Shown here: piece after piece, positions 55,703 to 64,000 of the stretch
Position numbering within the stretch: the stretch's first letter is position 1
How the letters are laid out: every line of letters starts with the position of its first letter
Origin: Gemmatimonadota bacterium
Lineage (GTDB): Bacteria; Gemmatimonadota; Gemmatimonadetes; Longimicrobiales; Gaopeijiaceae
DNA: 64,000 nt
Direction: 5' to 3'
Assembly: GCA_021295815.1 (NCBI GenBank)
Contig: JAGWBQ010000004.1
Span: 1 to 64,000, forward strand
Made by a program: the position numbers and the translations under genes
The notes under the pieces: generated by a model
What the model saw: the letters and a program-made list of their open reading frames with translations, nothing else
What the model was told of the DNA's origin: nothing
Databases searched by the model: none

Positions 55703-57875
55703 GCTGGCCGCTGCCGCAAGCGCCGAGGTCGAAGCGGAAGCCGCTCTCGCGGCGGCTCGTGCCGCTTCCGTTTCGGCCACCACCCGCTTCGAAGATGCCC
55801 GCCGCCGCGAGCGGGCGCACACCGAGCGGCTCGAGACGGTCGAGCTCCGCCACGCGGCGCTCGCCCGTCTCGAACGCGACCGCGAGGGCTTCGAGCCGGT
55901 GGTGCGGGCGGTCCTCTCTCTGGGAGACGAATCCGTGATCGGCCCGCTATCCGACTTCATAACCGGTGACGACGAGGGCATGGAGCTCGTCGAGGCCCAC
56001 CTGGGCGAGCTCGCCCGGGCGGTGGTGGTGAGCGACGCGGCGGCGGCTCTGCGGCTGGGGGAGTGGTTCGCCCGGGAATGGAAGGGCGGCGGAGGTCTGA
56101 CCTTGTTGCCGCTCGACGCGGAGGAGCTGGTTGGAGAAGGGAAACGGAGCGGCGACCTCGCTCGCCGGATCGTCGCGGACGGACAGGGAGCGGCTTGGGT
56201 GAGGACCTTGCTGGACGGTGCGGCCGTCGTGCACGTGGGCGAATTCGAAGCCACCCTTCAAGGCGGGGTCTACAGAGTGGGTTATCCGGCGGGCGCGGCC
56301 GGTCTCCTCGAACGGCGTCGCGAGCTTCGCCGTCTCGGGACCGAACTGGCCGAACTACGGACCCGCGTCGACGACGCGCGGGAGATCGTCCGAAAGCGGA
56401 AGCTCGAGGCGGAGGCGCGGGCGGAGGCTGTCAGGGAGGGCCAGGCCGCTTTCGACACCGCCGGAGCGAAGCTCAGGCGGCTGGAAGACGAGGTTGCGGC
56501 GCTCTCTCTCGGCAAGGAGCGTGCGCGGCGCGTGGCGGAGGAGATCGCCCTGCAGATCGAACGCATGGAGAGCGAGCGTTCCGAGGTCTCGGAGCGGCTC
56601 GAGAGCGCACGCTCTCGACTGGTCGTTCTGACCGCCGAGGAAGCCGAGCTTACCCGCAAGCTCGCGGTCGAACAGGCCGGGCTGGACGAAGTCCGGACGG
56701 CCTGGGAGAAGGTGCGCACGCGGGTGACCGGGATCACCGTCGAGGGCGCGCGCCTCGACGGCGAGCTCGCTCGCCTCCAGGAGCGAGCTACCGCCATCAC
56801 CACCGAGCACGATCGCGTCGAGGCGACGCTTCGTCGCCTCGCGCGGGAGCTCGACGCGGACCGCCGTCGGCTCCAGGAAGGTGAGAAGGTCATGAAGGAG
56901 GGGCGGGCCCGCCTGCAGGAGCTCTTCGACGCCGGAGACCGGCTCGCCGCCGAACTCGCCGCGGCCGACGATGAGCTGGAAGAGCTGAAGCGGCGCCTTG
57001 GCAAGAGCGAGGGAAATCTGCGCGAGGCTCGCCGCCTCGAGCGCGACCGGAAGGAGCGCAGCCACCGGCTGGAGCTGGAACGCAGAGAGCTTCAGGGTTC
57101 GGTCAAGCTCATCGAAGAGCGCGTGCGGGCCGAGTGGGGACGCTCGCCGGACGAGCTCCTGGCAGTGGTCGAAACGGTGGAGGGCGCGAACGAGGAGCTC
57201 GCCCAGGAGCGCGACAGACTCAGTCGACTCCTGACGCGACACGGCCCCGTCAACGTGCTCGCGGTGGAGGAGCACGCGGAAGCGCGGGAGCGGCTGAGCT
57301 TTCTGAACTCGCAGCACGACGATCTGACGGCGGCACGGGCCGACCTGCAGGAGGCGATCAGGGATATCGATCAAACGGCGGAAAAGCGGTTCGGCGAGAC
57401 CTTCACGGCGGTCCAGGAGAGCTTCGCCAGCGTCTTCGAGAAGCTGTTTCCCGGCGGAGAAGCCGAACTGCGCATGGGTGACTCGCCCGAGTCCCCGATC
57501 GAGATCCATGCCAGCCCGCGGGGCAAGCGCTTCAGGAGGATCGAGCTGCTCTCGGGAGGCGAGCGAGCCCTCACGGCTCTCGCGTTGCTCTTTTCGCTCT
57601 ACCTGGTCAAGCCCTCTCCGTTCTGCCTGATGGACGAGGTCGACGCCACGCTCGACGAGCACAACATCGGTCGTTTCCTCCGTCTGCTCGACGAATTCAA
57701 GGACCGCACCCAGTTCATAGTCATCACCCACAACCCGCGCACCGTCGCTTCGGCGGACTGGCTCTACGGCGTCACGATGGAGGAGGCCGGTACGAGCACG
57801 CTCGTCACCATGCGGTCGGACGGCGAACCTCTAAGCGAAGACCGGGGATCCGGCTCGGAGAAACCCGCAGCCTGA
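55683..57875 (+). pseudogene. smc: SMC, hinge and C-terminal part (other frame)
   Basis: Continues SMC in a frame shifted by one base. It codes for the end of the first coiled coil, the hinge (VVRAVLSLGDESVIGPLSDFIT to about LTLLPLDAEEL), the second coiled coil, and the C-terminal head with signature LLSGGERALTALALLFSLYL and Walker B FCLMDEVDATLDEHN. A GTG at 55899 is the first usual start but lies inside the hinge, so this is not a free-standing gene. Whether the shift is a sequencing error, a true mutation or recoding cannot be told here. Confidence 0.85.
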
Positions 57876-57943
57876 CGCACCACCCGCGGCTCAGCGTGGA
57901 CTCGCCGTCTGGCGCACCGCCAAACCAGGGAGAAGAGACGAAG

Positions 57944-58969
57944 ATGCTCGTTGTCATGAGGCGTGACGCGCTTCCGGAGCAGATCAAGGCCGTGACCCGC
58001 GCGATCGATGAGATGGGCTACACCGCGCGTCCGATTCCGGGCGGGCAGAGAACGGCCATCGGAGTGGTCGGCAATCGCCGCGGAGTGGATCCCGGGGGGC
58101 TGCCCGCGCTCGCCGGCGTGCTGGAGGTCATCCCTGTCACGCACCCCTACAAGCAAGTGTCACGGGAGTGGAAGGCCGACGACACGATCGTGAACATCGG
58201 GGCGGGGGTCGCCTTCGGCGGTCCTCACGTGCCTCTGATCGCGGGGCCGTGCTCGGTGGAGGGTGAGAGCGAGATTCTGGAGATCGCCCACATGGTCCGG
58301 GCCGCCGGGGCCCACGCGCTCCGAGGGGGAGCGTTCAAACCCCGCACCTCGCCGTATTCCTTCCAAGGACACGGTGAACGCGGTCTCGAGATGCTTGCTC
58401 GAGCCCGGGAGGAGACCGGGCTGCCCGTGGTCACCGAGGCCGTCGACCCCGACGGCGTGAACTTGGTGGCCCAGTACGCCGACGTGGTCCAGATCGGGGC
58501 TCGCAACATGCAGAACTATCCCGTCCTCAGAAGAGCCGGGAGGTGCGGAAAGCCGGTTCTGCTCAAACGGGGGCTCTCCGCGACCATCGAGGAGTTTCTG
58601 CTGGCCGCCGAGTACGTCCTCGCCGAGGGCAACTCCGACGTCATTCTGTGCGAACGAGGGGTGCGCAGTTTCGACCCCTACACCCGGAACGTCTTCGACC
58701 TGACCGCCGTTCCCGTCGTCAAAGGTCTCTCGCACCTTCCCATCATCGCCGATCCTTCGCACGGTACCGGTCTGCGGGACAAGGTTCCGCCCATGGCCCG
58801 CGCGGCGGTGGCGGCCGGCGCCGACGGCCTGATCGTGGAGGTGCATCAGACGCCGAACCGTGCGCTCTCCGACGGAGCCCAGTCGATCTACCCCGAACAG
58901 TTGGAGGCGATGATGGCGGGCATGGCGGCCATCGCCGAGTCGATCGGGCGGAGGCTGGGGTCCGTCTAG
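57944..58969 (+). CDS. aroF: 3-deoxy-7-phosphoheptulonate (DAHP) synthase, class I beta
   Basis: First step of aromatic amino-acid synthesis. From ATG 57944, with AGGGAG upstream, the 341-residue protein has an N-terminal ferredoxin-like regulatory domain (LVVMRRDALPEQIKAVTRAI) and a TIM barrel: LIAGPCSVEGESEI, LRGGAFKPRTSPYSFQGHG, VQIGARNMQNYPVLR, KPVLLKRGLSATIEEFLLAAEY, and IIADPSHGTGLRDKV with metal ligands. It joins aroC and aroK elsewhere in the window. Confidence 0.95.
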   Translation: MLVVMRRDALPEQIKAVTRAIDEMGYTARPIPGGQRTAIGVVGNRRGVDPGGLPALAGVLEVIPVTHPYKQVSREWKADDTIVNIGAGVAFGGPHVPLIAGPCSVEGESEILEIAHMVRAAGAHALRGGAFKPRTSPYSFQGHGERGLEMLARAREETGLPVVTEAVDPDGVNLVAQYADVVQIGARNMQNYPVLRRAGRCGKPVLLKRGLSATIEEFLLAAEYVLAEGNSDVILCERGVRSFDPYTRNVFDLTAVPVVKGLSHLPIIADPSHGTGLRDKVPPMARAAVAAGADGLIVEVHQTPNRALSDGAQSIYPEQLEAMMAGMAAIAESIGRRLGSV

Positions 58970-59025
58970 GAGGCCCCGTCACGGCACGATGTCCCAAAAC
59001 GACATTCAAATGCCCCGTTTGAAGG

Positions 59026-59439
59026 GTGAACTTGGATGTTGTGACTTACCATGCCAACTCCGACGGAGCCCTCCCGCCCCACCTGCTCGGACGCGGAGGC
59101 GAGCTCATAGCCAGGCGTCACCTCGAGGACGGCGGGTGGGAGATTCTGGCCACAAACTACCGTTTCGGGCGGCGCGAAGTGGATATCGTCGCCCGGCGGG
59201 AGTCGCTGGTCTCCTTCATCGAGGTCAAGACCCGCTCCGGAACCGCCTTCGGAAGCCCCATGGAGTCGATCACGTGGAGGAAGCGACGAGACATCGAACT
59301 CGTCGCCAGGGCCTATCTGGTCCAGAGCCGGCTCTGGGACGCCGATGTGCGTTTCGACGTCGTCTCCGTCGAGCTGCCGAGGAACAGCACGATCCGCTGC
59401 CAGCACATCGAAGACGCCTGGAGACCCGGGTGGCGTTGA
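59026..59439 (+). CDS. yraN: YraN-family (UPF0102) nuclease-fold protein
   Basis: A 137-residue protein with a PD-(D/E)XK-type core: GGELIARRHLEDGGWEILATNYR, REVDIVARRESLVSFIEVKTRS with Asp and E-x-K. Role in DNA processing is assumed from the fold. The GTG at 59026 has no spacing to its ribosome-binding site, while a TTG at 59032 is five bases after GAAGGG, so the latter may be real. Its stop codon lies inside the -35 box of the ffs promoter. Confidence 0.85.
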   Translation: MNLDVVTYHANSDGALPPHLLGRGGELIARRHLEDGGWEILATNYRFGRREVDIVARRESLVSFIEVKTRSGTAFGSPMESITWRKRRDIELVARAYLVQSRLWDADVRFDVVSVELPRNSTIRCQHIEDAWRPGWR

Positions 59440-59464
59440 CCGCACCGCCGCGAGAAACTATATT
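59436..59464 (+). promoter_or_regulatory. Sigma-70 promoter of ffs
   Basis: TTGACC (59436-59441) and TATATT (59459-59464) are 17 bases apart, a near-consensus sigma-70 promoter. RNA start would be at about 59470-59471, exactly where the SRP RNA helix begins. The -35 box overlaps the yraN stop codon. Confidence 0.8.
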
Positions 59465-59469
59465 TCCGC

Positions 59470-59569
59470 GTGCCTCAGGTCCGCGGGCCGCGCGCCCGTG
59501 AACCCCGTCAGGGCCCCGCAGGCAGCAGCGGTAAGCGTGGACGACGGTGCCGTGGAGCGCCTGAGGCAC
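59470..59569 (+). ncRNA. ffs: Signal recognition particle 4.5S RNA
   Basis: A 100-base RNA that binds Ffh and guides membrane-protein targeting. The ends form a perfect ten-base-pair helix (GTGCCTCAGG, 59470-59479, with CCTGAGGCAC, 59560-59569). The conserved core is visible: GTGAACCCCGTCAGG (from 59498) and AGCAGCGGTAAGC (59524-59536), the two sides of the asymmetric loop that bind the M domain. The apical loop reads CGCA, not the common GGAA. It has its own promoter just upstream and a T-run after. Confidence 0.88.
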
Positions 59570-59573
59570 TTTT
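59560..59573 (+). terminator. ffs terminator (end helix plus T-run)
   Basis: The closing helix of the RNA is followed directly by TTTT (59570-59573). This short U-tract after a GC-rich stem would act as an intrinsic terminator. Confidence 0.5.
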
Positions 59574-59595
59574 CTCTCCCGGCGCGGGAACCGAC

Positions 59596-61242
59596 TTGGC
59601 GCAAACTGCATTAGCGAGGAAGTACCGGCCCCGTTCGTTTTCGGACGTCGCGGCACAGCAGCACGTCTCGGACACGCTCCGTCGTGCCGTGAGCGGCGAC
59701 CGCACGGCTCAGGCGTATCTCTTCTGCGGTCCCAGGGGCGTGGGCAAGACAACCCTTGCGCGCGTGCTCGCCATGGCTTTGAACTGCCCGCTGCGCAGTA
59801 CGGATCAGTCGTCCGAGACAGCAGGCGAGCCGTGCGGCGAGTGTGAGAGCTGCCGAAGCATCTGGGCGGGTCAGGCATCGGTCGACATCGTGGAGATCGA
59901 CGCCGCCTCCAACCGGGGCGTGGATGCGGCGCGAGACCTGCGCGAGCGAGCCATGTACGCTCCCTCGGGCGAGTCCAGGCGCAAGGTCTACATCGTGGAC
60001 GAGGCCCACATGCTCACCCGCGAAGCCTGGAACGCGCTGCTCAAGATTCTGGAGGAGCCTCCGCCGGGCGTCGTGTTCGTTTTCGCAACTACGGAACCGC
60101 AGAAGATCCAGCAGGCGGCCGGTCCCATACTTTCGCGCTGCCAGCGCTTCGACTTCCGACGGATCTCGGTGATCGACATCGTCGCGCGGATGAAGGACGT
60201 GCTCGCCGAAGAAGGTCTCTCGGCCGAAGACGCCGCTCTCACGGTGATCGCGCGCAAGGCGGACGGCGGGATGCGGGACGGTCTCTCCCTCCTCGATCAG
60301 GTTCTCTCCTTCAGCCGAGGGGAGATGACTGCGGAGGTGGTGCGCGGCGTGCTTGGGGTCGTCAACGAGGAACGCTTCCTCGAGCTTTTCGGCATCGTCG
60401 CCGAGAGACGCCACGCCGAGATCTTCACTTTCGTCGAATCCCTCAGCGACGACGGCTTCGACGTGGTCGAGTTTTACTACGGCCTCCTGGACATGTTGCG
60501 CCGCTTGCTCCGTTTGCGGCTCGCGCCTTCCGGGGCCGACGCCGGGAGCGATTCCGATACGCGATTTGCCGGTCTAGCGACCAGGTTCGAGCCGAGCGAT
60601 CTCGTGAGGATGCTCTCCGCTGCGGCCGAACTCGAGACTCGAGGCAGTCTCCGACGCAGTCCCAACCCACGCATTCTCGTCGAGATGCTCCTCCTACGCA
60701 TGAGCTACCTCGACCGGGCCGTCGAGATCGAAGAGGTGATCGCAGCGCTGGGCGGCGCACCGCGAAGCGGGTCTTCATCGAATCCGCCCGATGGCTCGGC
60801 TGGGGTGCCCGCGCCCGGGACCGCCCCGAGCCAAGGAAGCGGTCACGGGCCGAGCCGGCTTCCCGAGACGACGAAGCCCATCTCCCCTCACGTCGTCGCC
60901 CCCTCGCCGGCCCCCCAAGCCAAGGCCGCCGGTCCCCGCGCGGAAACCGCAGCTTCCCGCAGACCTGCCTCCACCGAGCCGGAACGGGACCTCCACCGGG
61001 TCGCCCGGAATCCGGAACCGGTCGATTCACGGGATGCTGCGTCGGTCGGCTCGCGGGGCGAGAAATCGGTCGGATCGCGAGGAACCGGAAAGCAGCGACC
61101 GAAGCGACGAACCGGGCTTCCCCCGACATCCTCCCGGACGTCCCCCGGACTCACGCTCGACAAGGTGCTCGAGCTGGAACCAGGCCTGCGACCGGCGGTA
61201 GAAGAGCTCGATCTGGAACTCGTCCGTCCACTCGATCGATAG
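59596..61242 (+). CDS. dnaX: DNA polymerase III subunit tau/gamma
   Basis: Clamp-loader motor and replisome organiser of 548 residues from TTG 59596. The family start LARKYRPRSFSDVAAQQHV, Walker A GPRGVGKT (45-52), the zinc knuckle with C64 and GEPCGECESC, VDEAHMLTREAWNALLKILEEPP and ATTEPQKI, and SRCQRFDFRRI are present. From about 405 the C-terminal part is a Pro/Ser-rich linker followed by a small domain. Longer frames upstream run through ffs and are rejected. A gamma form by frameshifting was not seen. Confidence 0.92.
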   Translation: MAQTALARKYRPRSFSDVAAQQHVSDTLRRAVSGDRTAQAYLFCGPRGVGKTTLARVLAMALNCPLRSTDQSSETAGEPCGECESCRSIWAGQASVDIVEIDAASNRGVDAARDLRERAMYAPSGESRRKVYIVDEAHMLTREAWNALLKILEEPPPGVVFVFATTEPQKIQQAAGPILSRCQRFDFRRISVIDIVARMKDVLAEEGLSAEDAALTVIARKADGGMRDGLSLLDQVLSFSRGEMTAEVVRGVLGVVNEERFLELFGIVAERRHAEIFTFVESLSDDGFDVVEFYYGLLDMLRRLLRLRLAPSGADAGSDSDTRFAGLATRFEPSDLVRMLSAAAELETRGSLRRSPNPRILVEMLLLRMSYLDRAVEIEEVIAALGGAPRSGSSSNPPDGSAGVPAPGTAPSQGSGHGPSRLPETTKPISPHVVAPSPAPQAKAAGPRAETAASRRPASTEPERDLHRVARNPEPVDSRDAASVGSRGEKSVGSRGTGKQRPKRRTGLPPTSSRTSPGLTLDKVLELEPGLRPAVEELDLELVRPLDR

Positions 61243-61245
61243 CTG

Positions 61246-61575
61246 ATGAACATCTCCCAATTGATGCAGTTAGGCCAGCAGATGCAGTCCAAAATGACTC
61301 AATTGCAAAGAGACCTCGACACCAGCACTCAGTCCGCGTCCTCGGGGGGCGGAATGGTCACCGCGACCGTGGACGGACGGGGAGCGGTGCAGGCCATCGC
61401 GATCGACCCGGTCTGCGTCGATCCCGAAGATGTGGAGATGCTCGAGGATCTCGTGCTCGCGGCCGTTTGCGAAGCTCAGGCCCAGGCGCTGAAGGTCTAC
61501 GAACGTGAGATGAAGAAGGTGACCGGCGGACTCCCCGGCATCCCCGGAATTCCCGGGCTCCCGGGGCTCTCCTAA
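61246..61575 (+). CDS. ybaB: Nucleoid-associated protein YbaB/EbfC
   Basis: Small DNA-binding dimer of 109 residues. The N-terminal helix ISQLMQLGQQMQSKMTQLQRDL, the middle VTATVDGRGAVQAIAIDPVCV and the helix EDLVLAAVCEAQAQALKVYEREMKK match the family. It ends in a short Pro/Gly repeat (GIPGIPGLPGL). It lies three bases after dnaX and before recR, the standard dnaX-ybaB-recR arrangement. Confidence 0.95.
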   Translation: MNISQLMQLGQQMQSKMTQLQRDLDTSTQSASSGGGMVTATVDGRGAVQAIAIDPVCVDPEDVEMLEDLVLAAVCEAQAQALKVYEREMKKVTGGLPGIPGIPGLPGLS

Positions 61576-61634
61576 AGGGTCGAAACTCTCTCACGCCTGA
61601 ACTCTCTGACTCAGGAACAAGGACAGGGGACCGC

Positions 61635-62243
61635 ATGTCGGTGATCGACACCCTCACCGACGAGTTCACCCGCCTGCCGGGCATCGGCCGGAAGACGGCG
61701 ATTCGGCTCGTGCATCATCTGCTGGGCAACACACGCGCGGACCCGGAGCGGCTCGCCACAGCCCTCTTGGAGGTCGCCGAACGGGTGAGCCCCTGCCCTC
61801 GGTGCGGCAATTTCACCGAGGAGGAGGTCTGCAAGGTATGCCGCGATCCGCGTCGCGACGAGGGTCTGATCTGCGTCGTCGAGAAGCCTTACGACGTGAT
61901 GGCCATCGAGCGGACCGGCGAGTATCGCGGACACTATCACGTGCTGGGCGGCAGGCTCTCGCCCATGGACGGCATCGGCCCCGAACAATTGCGCGTCGAC
62001 GAGCTGCTGGACCGGATTCGGGGGAGCGTTCGGGGGAGCGAGGAGAAAGTGGACGAGGTCATCATCGCCACGGCCCCGGACATAGCACACGACGCCACCA
62101 CCGTATACCTTGAAGGCGTTCTTCGTCCTCTCGGGGTTCGGGTCACGCGTTTCGCCAGCGGCCTTCCCGTCGGGAGCGATCTGGAATATGTGGACGGCGC
62201 CACCATCGCGCGCGCTCTCTCGGGCAGAAGAGAAAGCACATGA
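61635..62243 (+). CDS. recR: Recombination protein RecR
   Basis: Recombination mediator that works with RecO/RecF in gap repair. The 202-residue protein has a helix-hairpin-helix ([20 protein letters not shown]), a Cys4 zinc finger ([16 protein letters not shown]), the TOPRIM part ([21 protein letters not shown]) and the C-terminal [16 protein letters not shown]. The next gene begins in an ATGA overlap. Confidence 0.97.
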   Translation: MSVIDTLTDEFTRLPGIGRKTAIRLVHHLLGNTRADPERLATALLEVAERVSPCPRCGNFTEEEVCKVCRDPRRDEGLICVVEKPYDVMAIERTGEYRGHYHVLGGRLSPMDGIGPEQLRVDELLDRIRGSVRGSEEKVDEVIIATAPDIAHDATTVYLEGVLRPLGVRVTRFASGLPVGSDLEYVDGATIARALSGRREST

Positions 62244-62872
62244 ACTGGGTACCCAACGCCATCACCATCGGACGTATGTTGGCGACCCCGGTCGTGCCCG
62301 TGCTCGCCCTCTCGACCGGTACCACGTGGCGGTACTGGGCGTGCGCCGCCTTCGTGGCCCTTGCACTCTCCGACGCTCTCGACGGCTACCTCGCAAGGCG
62401 CCTGAAGGTGGTCTCGAATCTCGGCAAGCTGCTCGATCCGGTGGCGGACAAGCTGCTCATGGTGGCGACCCTGCTGCCCATCTACGCCATCTCGCACCGC
62501 GGTCCGCCGACCGAACTCCTGCCCTGGTGGGGCGAGTTTCCTCTATGGGCGCTGCTCGTCATTCTCGGCCGGGAAGGGCTGGTGACCGGCTTCCGTCTCT
62601 ACTCCGCGAAAATCGGCGTGGTGATCAGCGCCGACTGGACGGGGAAGTGGAAGATGCTCATCCAATCGATCTTCTGCGGAGCGGCGTTGCTGTGGTATCC
62701 GCTCAATCTGACCGCTACCGAGGAGGGCTGGAGTTCCCAGCTCTGGATACAGATTCGCGGTATCGGCGAGGCCATTGTGGGGGTCAGCCTGGCTGCGGCG
62801 CTCGTACTCACGATCTACTCCATGGCGCACTATTTGTGGAGCTATCGGACGCTCCTCGGGGCGAAGCCGTGA
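62240..62872 (+). CDS. pgsA: CDP-diacylglycerol-glycerol-3-phosphate phosphatidyltransferase
   Basis: Integral-membrane enzyme for phosphatidylglycerol phosphate synthesis. 210 residues, six predicted helices. The CDP-alcohol phosphotransferase signature D-G-x2-A-R-x8-G-x3-D-x3-D is in [20 protein letters not shown] with the last Asp pair in LDPVADK. The start [16 protein letters not shown] is typical for PgsA. Coupled on both sides by overlaps: ATGA with recR and GTGA with pncC. Confidence 0.92.
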   Translation: MNWVPNAITIGRMLATPVVPVLALSTGTTWRYWACAAFVALALSDALDGYLARRLKVVSNLGKLLDPVADKLLMVATLLPIYAISHRGPPTELLPWWGEFPLWALLVILGREGLVTGFRLYSAKIGVVISADWTGKWKMLIQSIFCGAALLWYPLNLTATEEGWSSQLWIQIRGIGEAIVGVSLAAALVLTIYSMAHYLWSYRTLLGAKP

Positions 62873-63348
62873 CCGGTGCCGCCGCTCTCGTCGATTCTCT
62901 GCGCGGTCGCGGTCTCTCGCTGGCGGTGGCCGAGAGCTGCACGGGCGGGATGCTCGGAGCGGAGCTGACCGCGGTTCCAGGGAGCTCGGAGGTCTTTCTG
63001 GGCGGCGTGATCTCCTATGCCGACGATTTGAAACGGGAGCTTCTCGGCGTCCGGGACGCTACGTTGGCGTCCTGCGGAGCCGTGTCCGAACGTGCGGCTG
63101 CGGAAATGGCGGTGGGGGTCCGGAAGGTCGCGGGCGCCGACGTGGGCATCGCGGTCACCGGGATCGCGGGACCGGGAGGGGGGACCTCGGAAAAGCCCGT
63201 GGGTACTGTCTGGATCTGCGTCGCGGTCGGCGAAGAGCTGGGTGCGGAGGTGCACCGCTTTGGGGGAGAAAGGGATGAGGTGCGGCGCGCCTCGGTCGAC
63301 GCGGCGGTGACGAGCGCCCTGCGCGCGCTGCCACAAACAACAGGTTGA
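62869..63348 (+). CDS. pncC: Nicotinamide-nucleotide amidase (CinA C-terminal domain protein)
   Basis: A 159-residue stand-alone CinA C-terminal domain that deamidates NMN in pyridine nucleotide recycling. The family core is [39 protein letters not shown] and [21 protein letters not shown]. The N-terminal CinA (competence-induced) domain is absent. GTG 62869 overlaps the pgsA stop (GTGA); the longer frame upstream lies inside pgsA and is rejected. Confidence 0.92.
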   Translation: MTGAAALVDSLRGRGLSLAVAESCTGGMLGAELTAVPGSSEVFLGGVISYADDLKRELLGVRDATLASCGAVSERAAAEMAVGVRKVAGADVGIAVTGIAGPGGGTSEKPVGTVWICVAVGEELGAEVHRFGGERDEVRRASVDAAVTSALRALPQTTG

Positions 63349-63352
63349 AGAA

Positions 63353-63952
63353 ATGACAGGGACCACCGAACCGAAACCGGGCGAAGACAACGAAGTCGGA
63401 AGCTGCGCTGCCGGATCCGATATTGAGCCCGGAGGTGCGGAGACAGGCGAAGACCGGCCGGCCGGCGCTGAGGAAGACGGATCTGCCGACGCAGGTGAGC
63501 CTGAGGGCGGAGCTCTCGCCGACAGCGTGGCGGAGCTCGAGGAACGCAACCTCCGGCTGCACGCCGAGTTTCGGAACTACCGTAGGCGCAGCGAGCGCGA
63601 GCGGCTCAATGCCTGGGCCAGGGCTCAAGCCGATCTGGTCCGCGGCATTCTCGACGCCCTCGACGATCTCGACAGGGTTTCCGCCCTGGAGCTCGATCAG
63701 GCGAGCGTGGAGTCGATCATGAAGGGCATCGATCTCGTCTCGGAGAAGTTCGCTCGTTCGCTCGCGGACGCCGAGGTCGAGATCATCAGGCCTGAGGGCG
63801 AGGTTTTCGATCCCGTGAGCATGGAGGCCGTGGTCCGAGTGCCGACGGAGTCGGAAGACGACGACGACCGCGTGGCGATGGTGGTCCAGAAGGGATACAG
63901 GCTCGGCGACATCCTGATTCGCCCCGCCAGGGTAGGCGTGTTCAAGAAGTGA
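63353..63952 (+). CDS. grpE: Nucleotide exchange factor GrpE
   Basis: Exchange factor of DnaK. The 199-residue protein has a disordered acidic N-terminus (1-55), a long helix (AELEERNLRLHAEFRNYRRRSERERL) and a C-terminal beta domain with EGEVFDPVSMEAVVRVP and VVQKGYRLGDILIRPARVGV. It is four bases after pncC, and dnaJ begins at its stop (TGATG). No dnaK or hrcA is near. Confidence 0.95.
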   Translation: MTGTTEPKPGEDNEVGSCAAGSDIEPGGAETGEDRPAGAEEDGSADAGEPEGGALADSVAELEERNLRLHAEFRNYRRRSERERLNAWARAQADLVRGILDALDDLDRVSALELDQASVESIMKGIDLVSEKFARSLADAEVEIIRPEGEVFDPVSMEAVVRVPTESEDDDDRVAMVVQKGYRLGDILIRPARVGVFKK

Positions 63953-64000
63953 TGAGCGCTCCGCGGAAGGACTACTATCGGATTCTGGGGGTCGGAGCCA
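63952..64000 (+). CDS. dnaJ: Chaperone protein DnaJ, N-terminal fragment
   Basis: The first 16 codons read MSAPRKDYYRILGVGA, the start of the J domain. The ATG overlaps the grpE stop by one base. The rest, including the HPD motif, lies beyond the window. Confidence 0.88.
   Translation, partial: MSAPRKDYYRILGVGA

Overview
The window is a dense, GC-rich stretch (about two thirds G+C by eye) of a bacterial chromosome, with no phage, transposon or CRISPR signal. The organism is Gram-negative: it has a type IV pilus secretin and several exported lipidless proteins with ordinary signal peptides. The gene set (K+-type membrane pyrophosphatase, paired M16 peptidases, MenG, minimal 4.5S RNA, core genes in broadly conserved order) would suit a Gemmatimonadota-like lineage. 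That placement is inference and was not tested by any search.

Left part, minus strand (1-21184). This reads from right to left as sodA, a LAS peptidase with LysM, a YfhO-type membrane protein, then a type IV pilus operon (pilA, FimT/GspH-type, PilV-, PilW- and PilX-like minor pilins, pilM, pilN, a pilO-pilP fusion, pilQ), then aroC, aroK, topA, trmFO, xerC, hslV, hslU and the first codons of a carbamoyltransferase. Most junctions from pilA onward are start/stop overlaps, so pilus biogenesis, shikimate synthesis and the topA-trmFO-xerC-hslVU block look translationally coupled.

Middle part (21329-44182). On the plus strand lie dinB, an UPF0158-like gene, lepA, a ROK sugar kinase, a STAS-ATPase fusion, a tandem-duplication scar, a STAS-like protein and a Cys/Met-metabolism PLP enzyme. 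Then come pruA (minus), an Mrp-type Fe-S carrier (plus), and a minus-strand envelope-stress-like block (ECF sigma, a double zinc-finger anti-sigma factor, a membrane protein, a toastrack-like protein and a two-TM protein). menG (plus) and a minus-strand run of two M16 peptidases, mutM, purD and an M48 peptidase follow.

Right part, plus strand (44392-64000). prs-rplY-pth-hppA-M20 peptidase is followed by a translation block in which ribosomal proteins bS6 and bS18 are fused in one reading frame, then a DUF2232-like protein, rplI and rsfS. Next are a MinD-like/SPOR protein, smc (interrupted by a frameshift), a DAHP synthase, yraN, the SRP RNA gene ffs with a clear sigma-70 promoter, dnaX, ybaB, recR, pgsA, pncC, grpE and the start of dnaJ.

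The most unusual items are the bS6-bS18 fusion, the smc frameshift, the 175-bp tandem duplication spanning a gene junction in the STAS cluster, the PilO-PilP fusion, a double-SPOR protein with a degenerate ParA/MinD domain, and repeated use of one promoter type (TTGACC/TATATT) before ffs, prs and probably rpsF.
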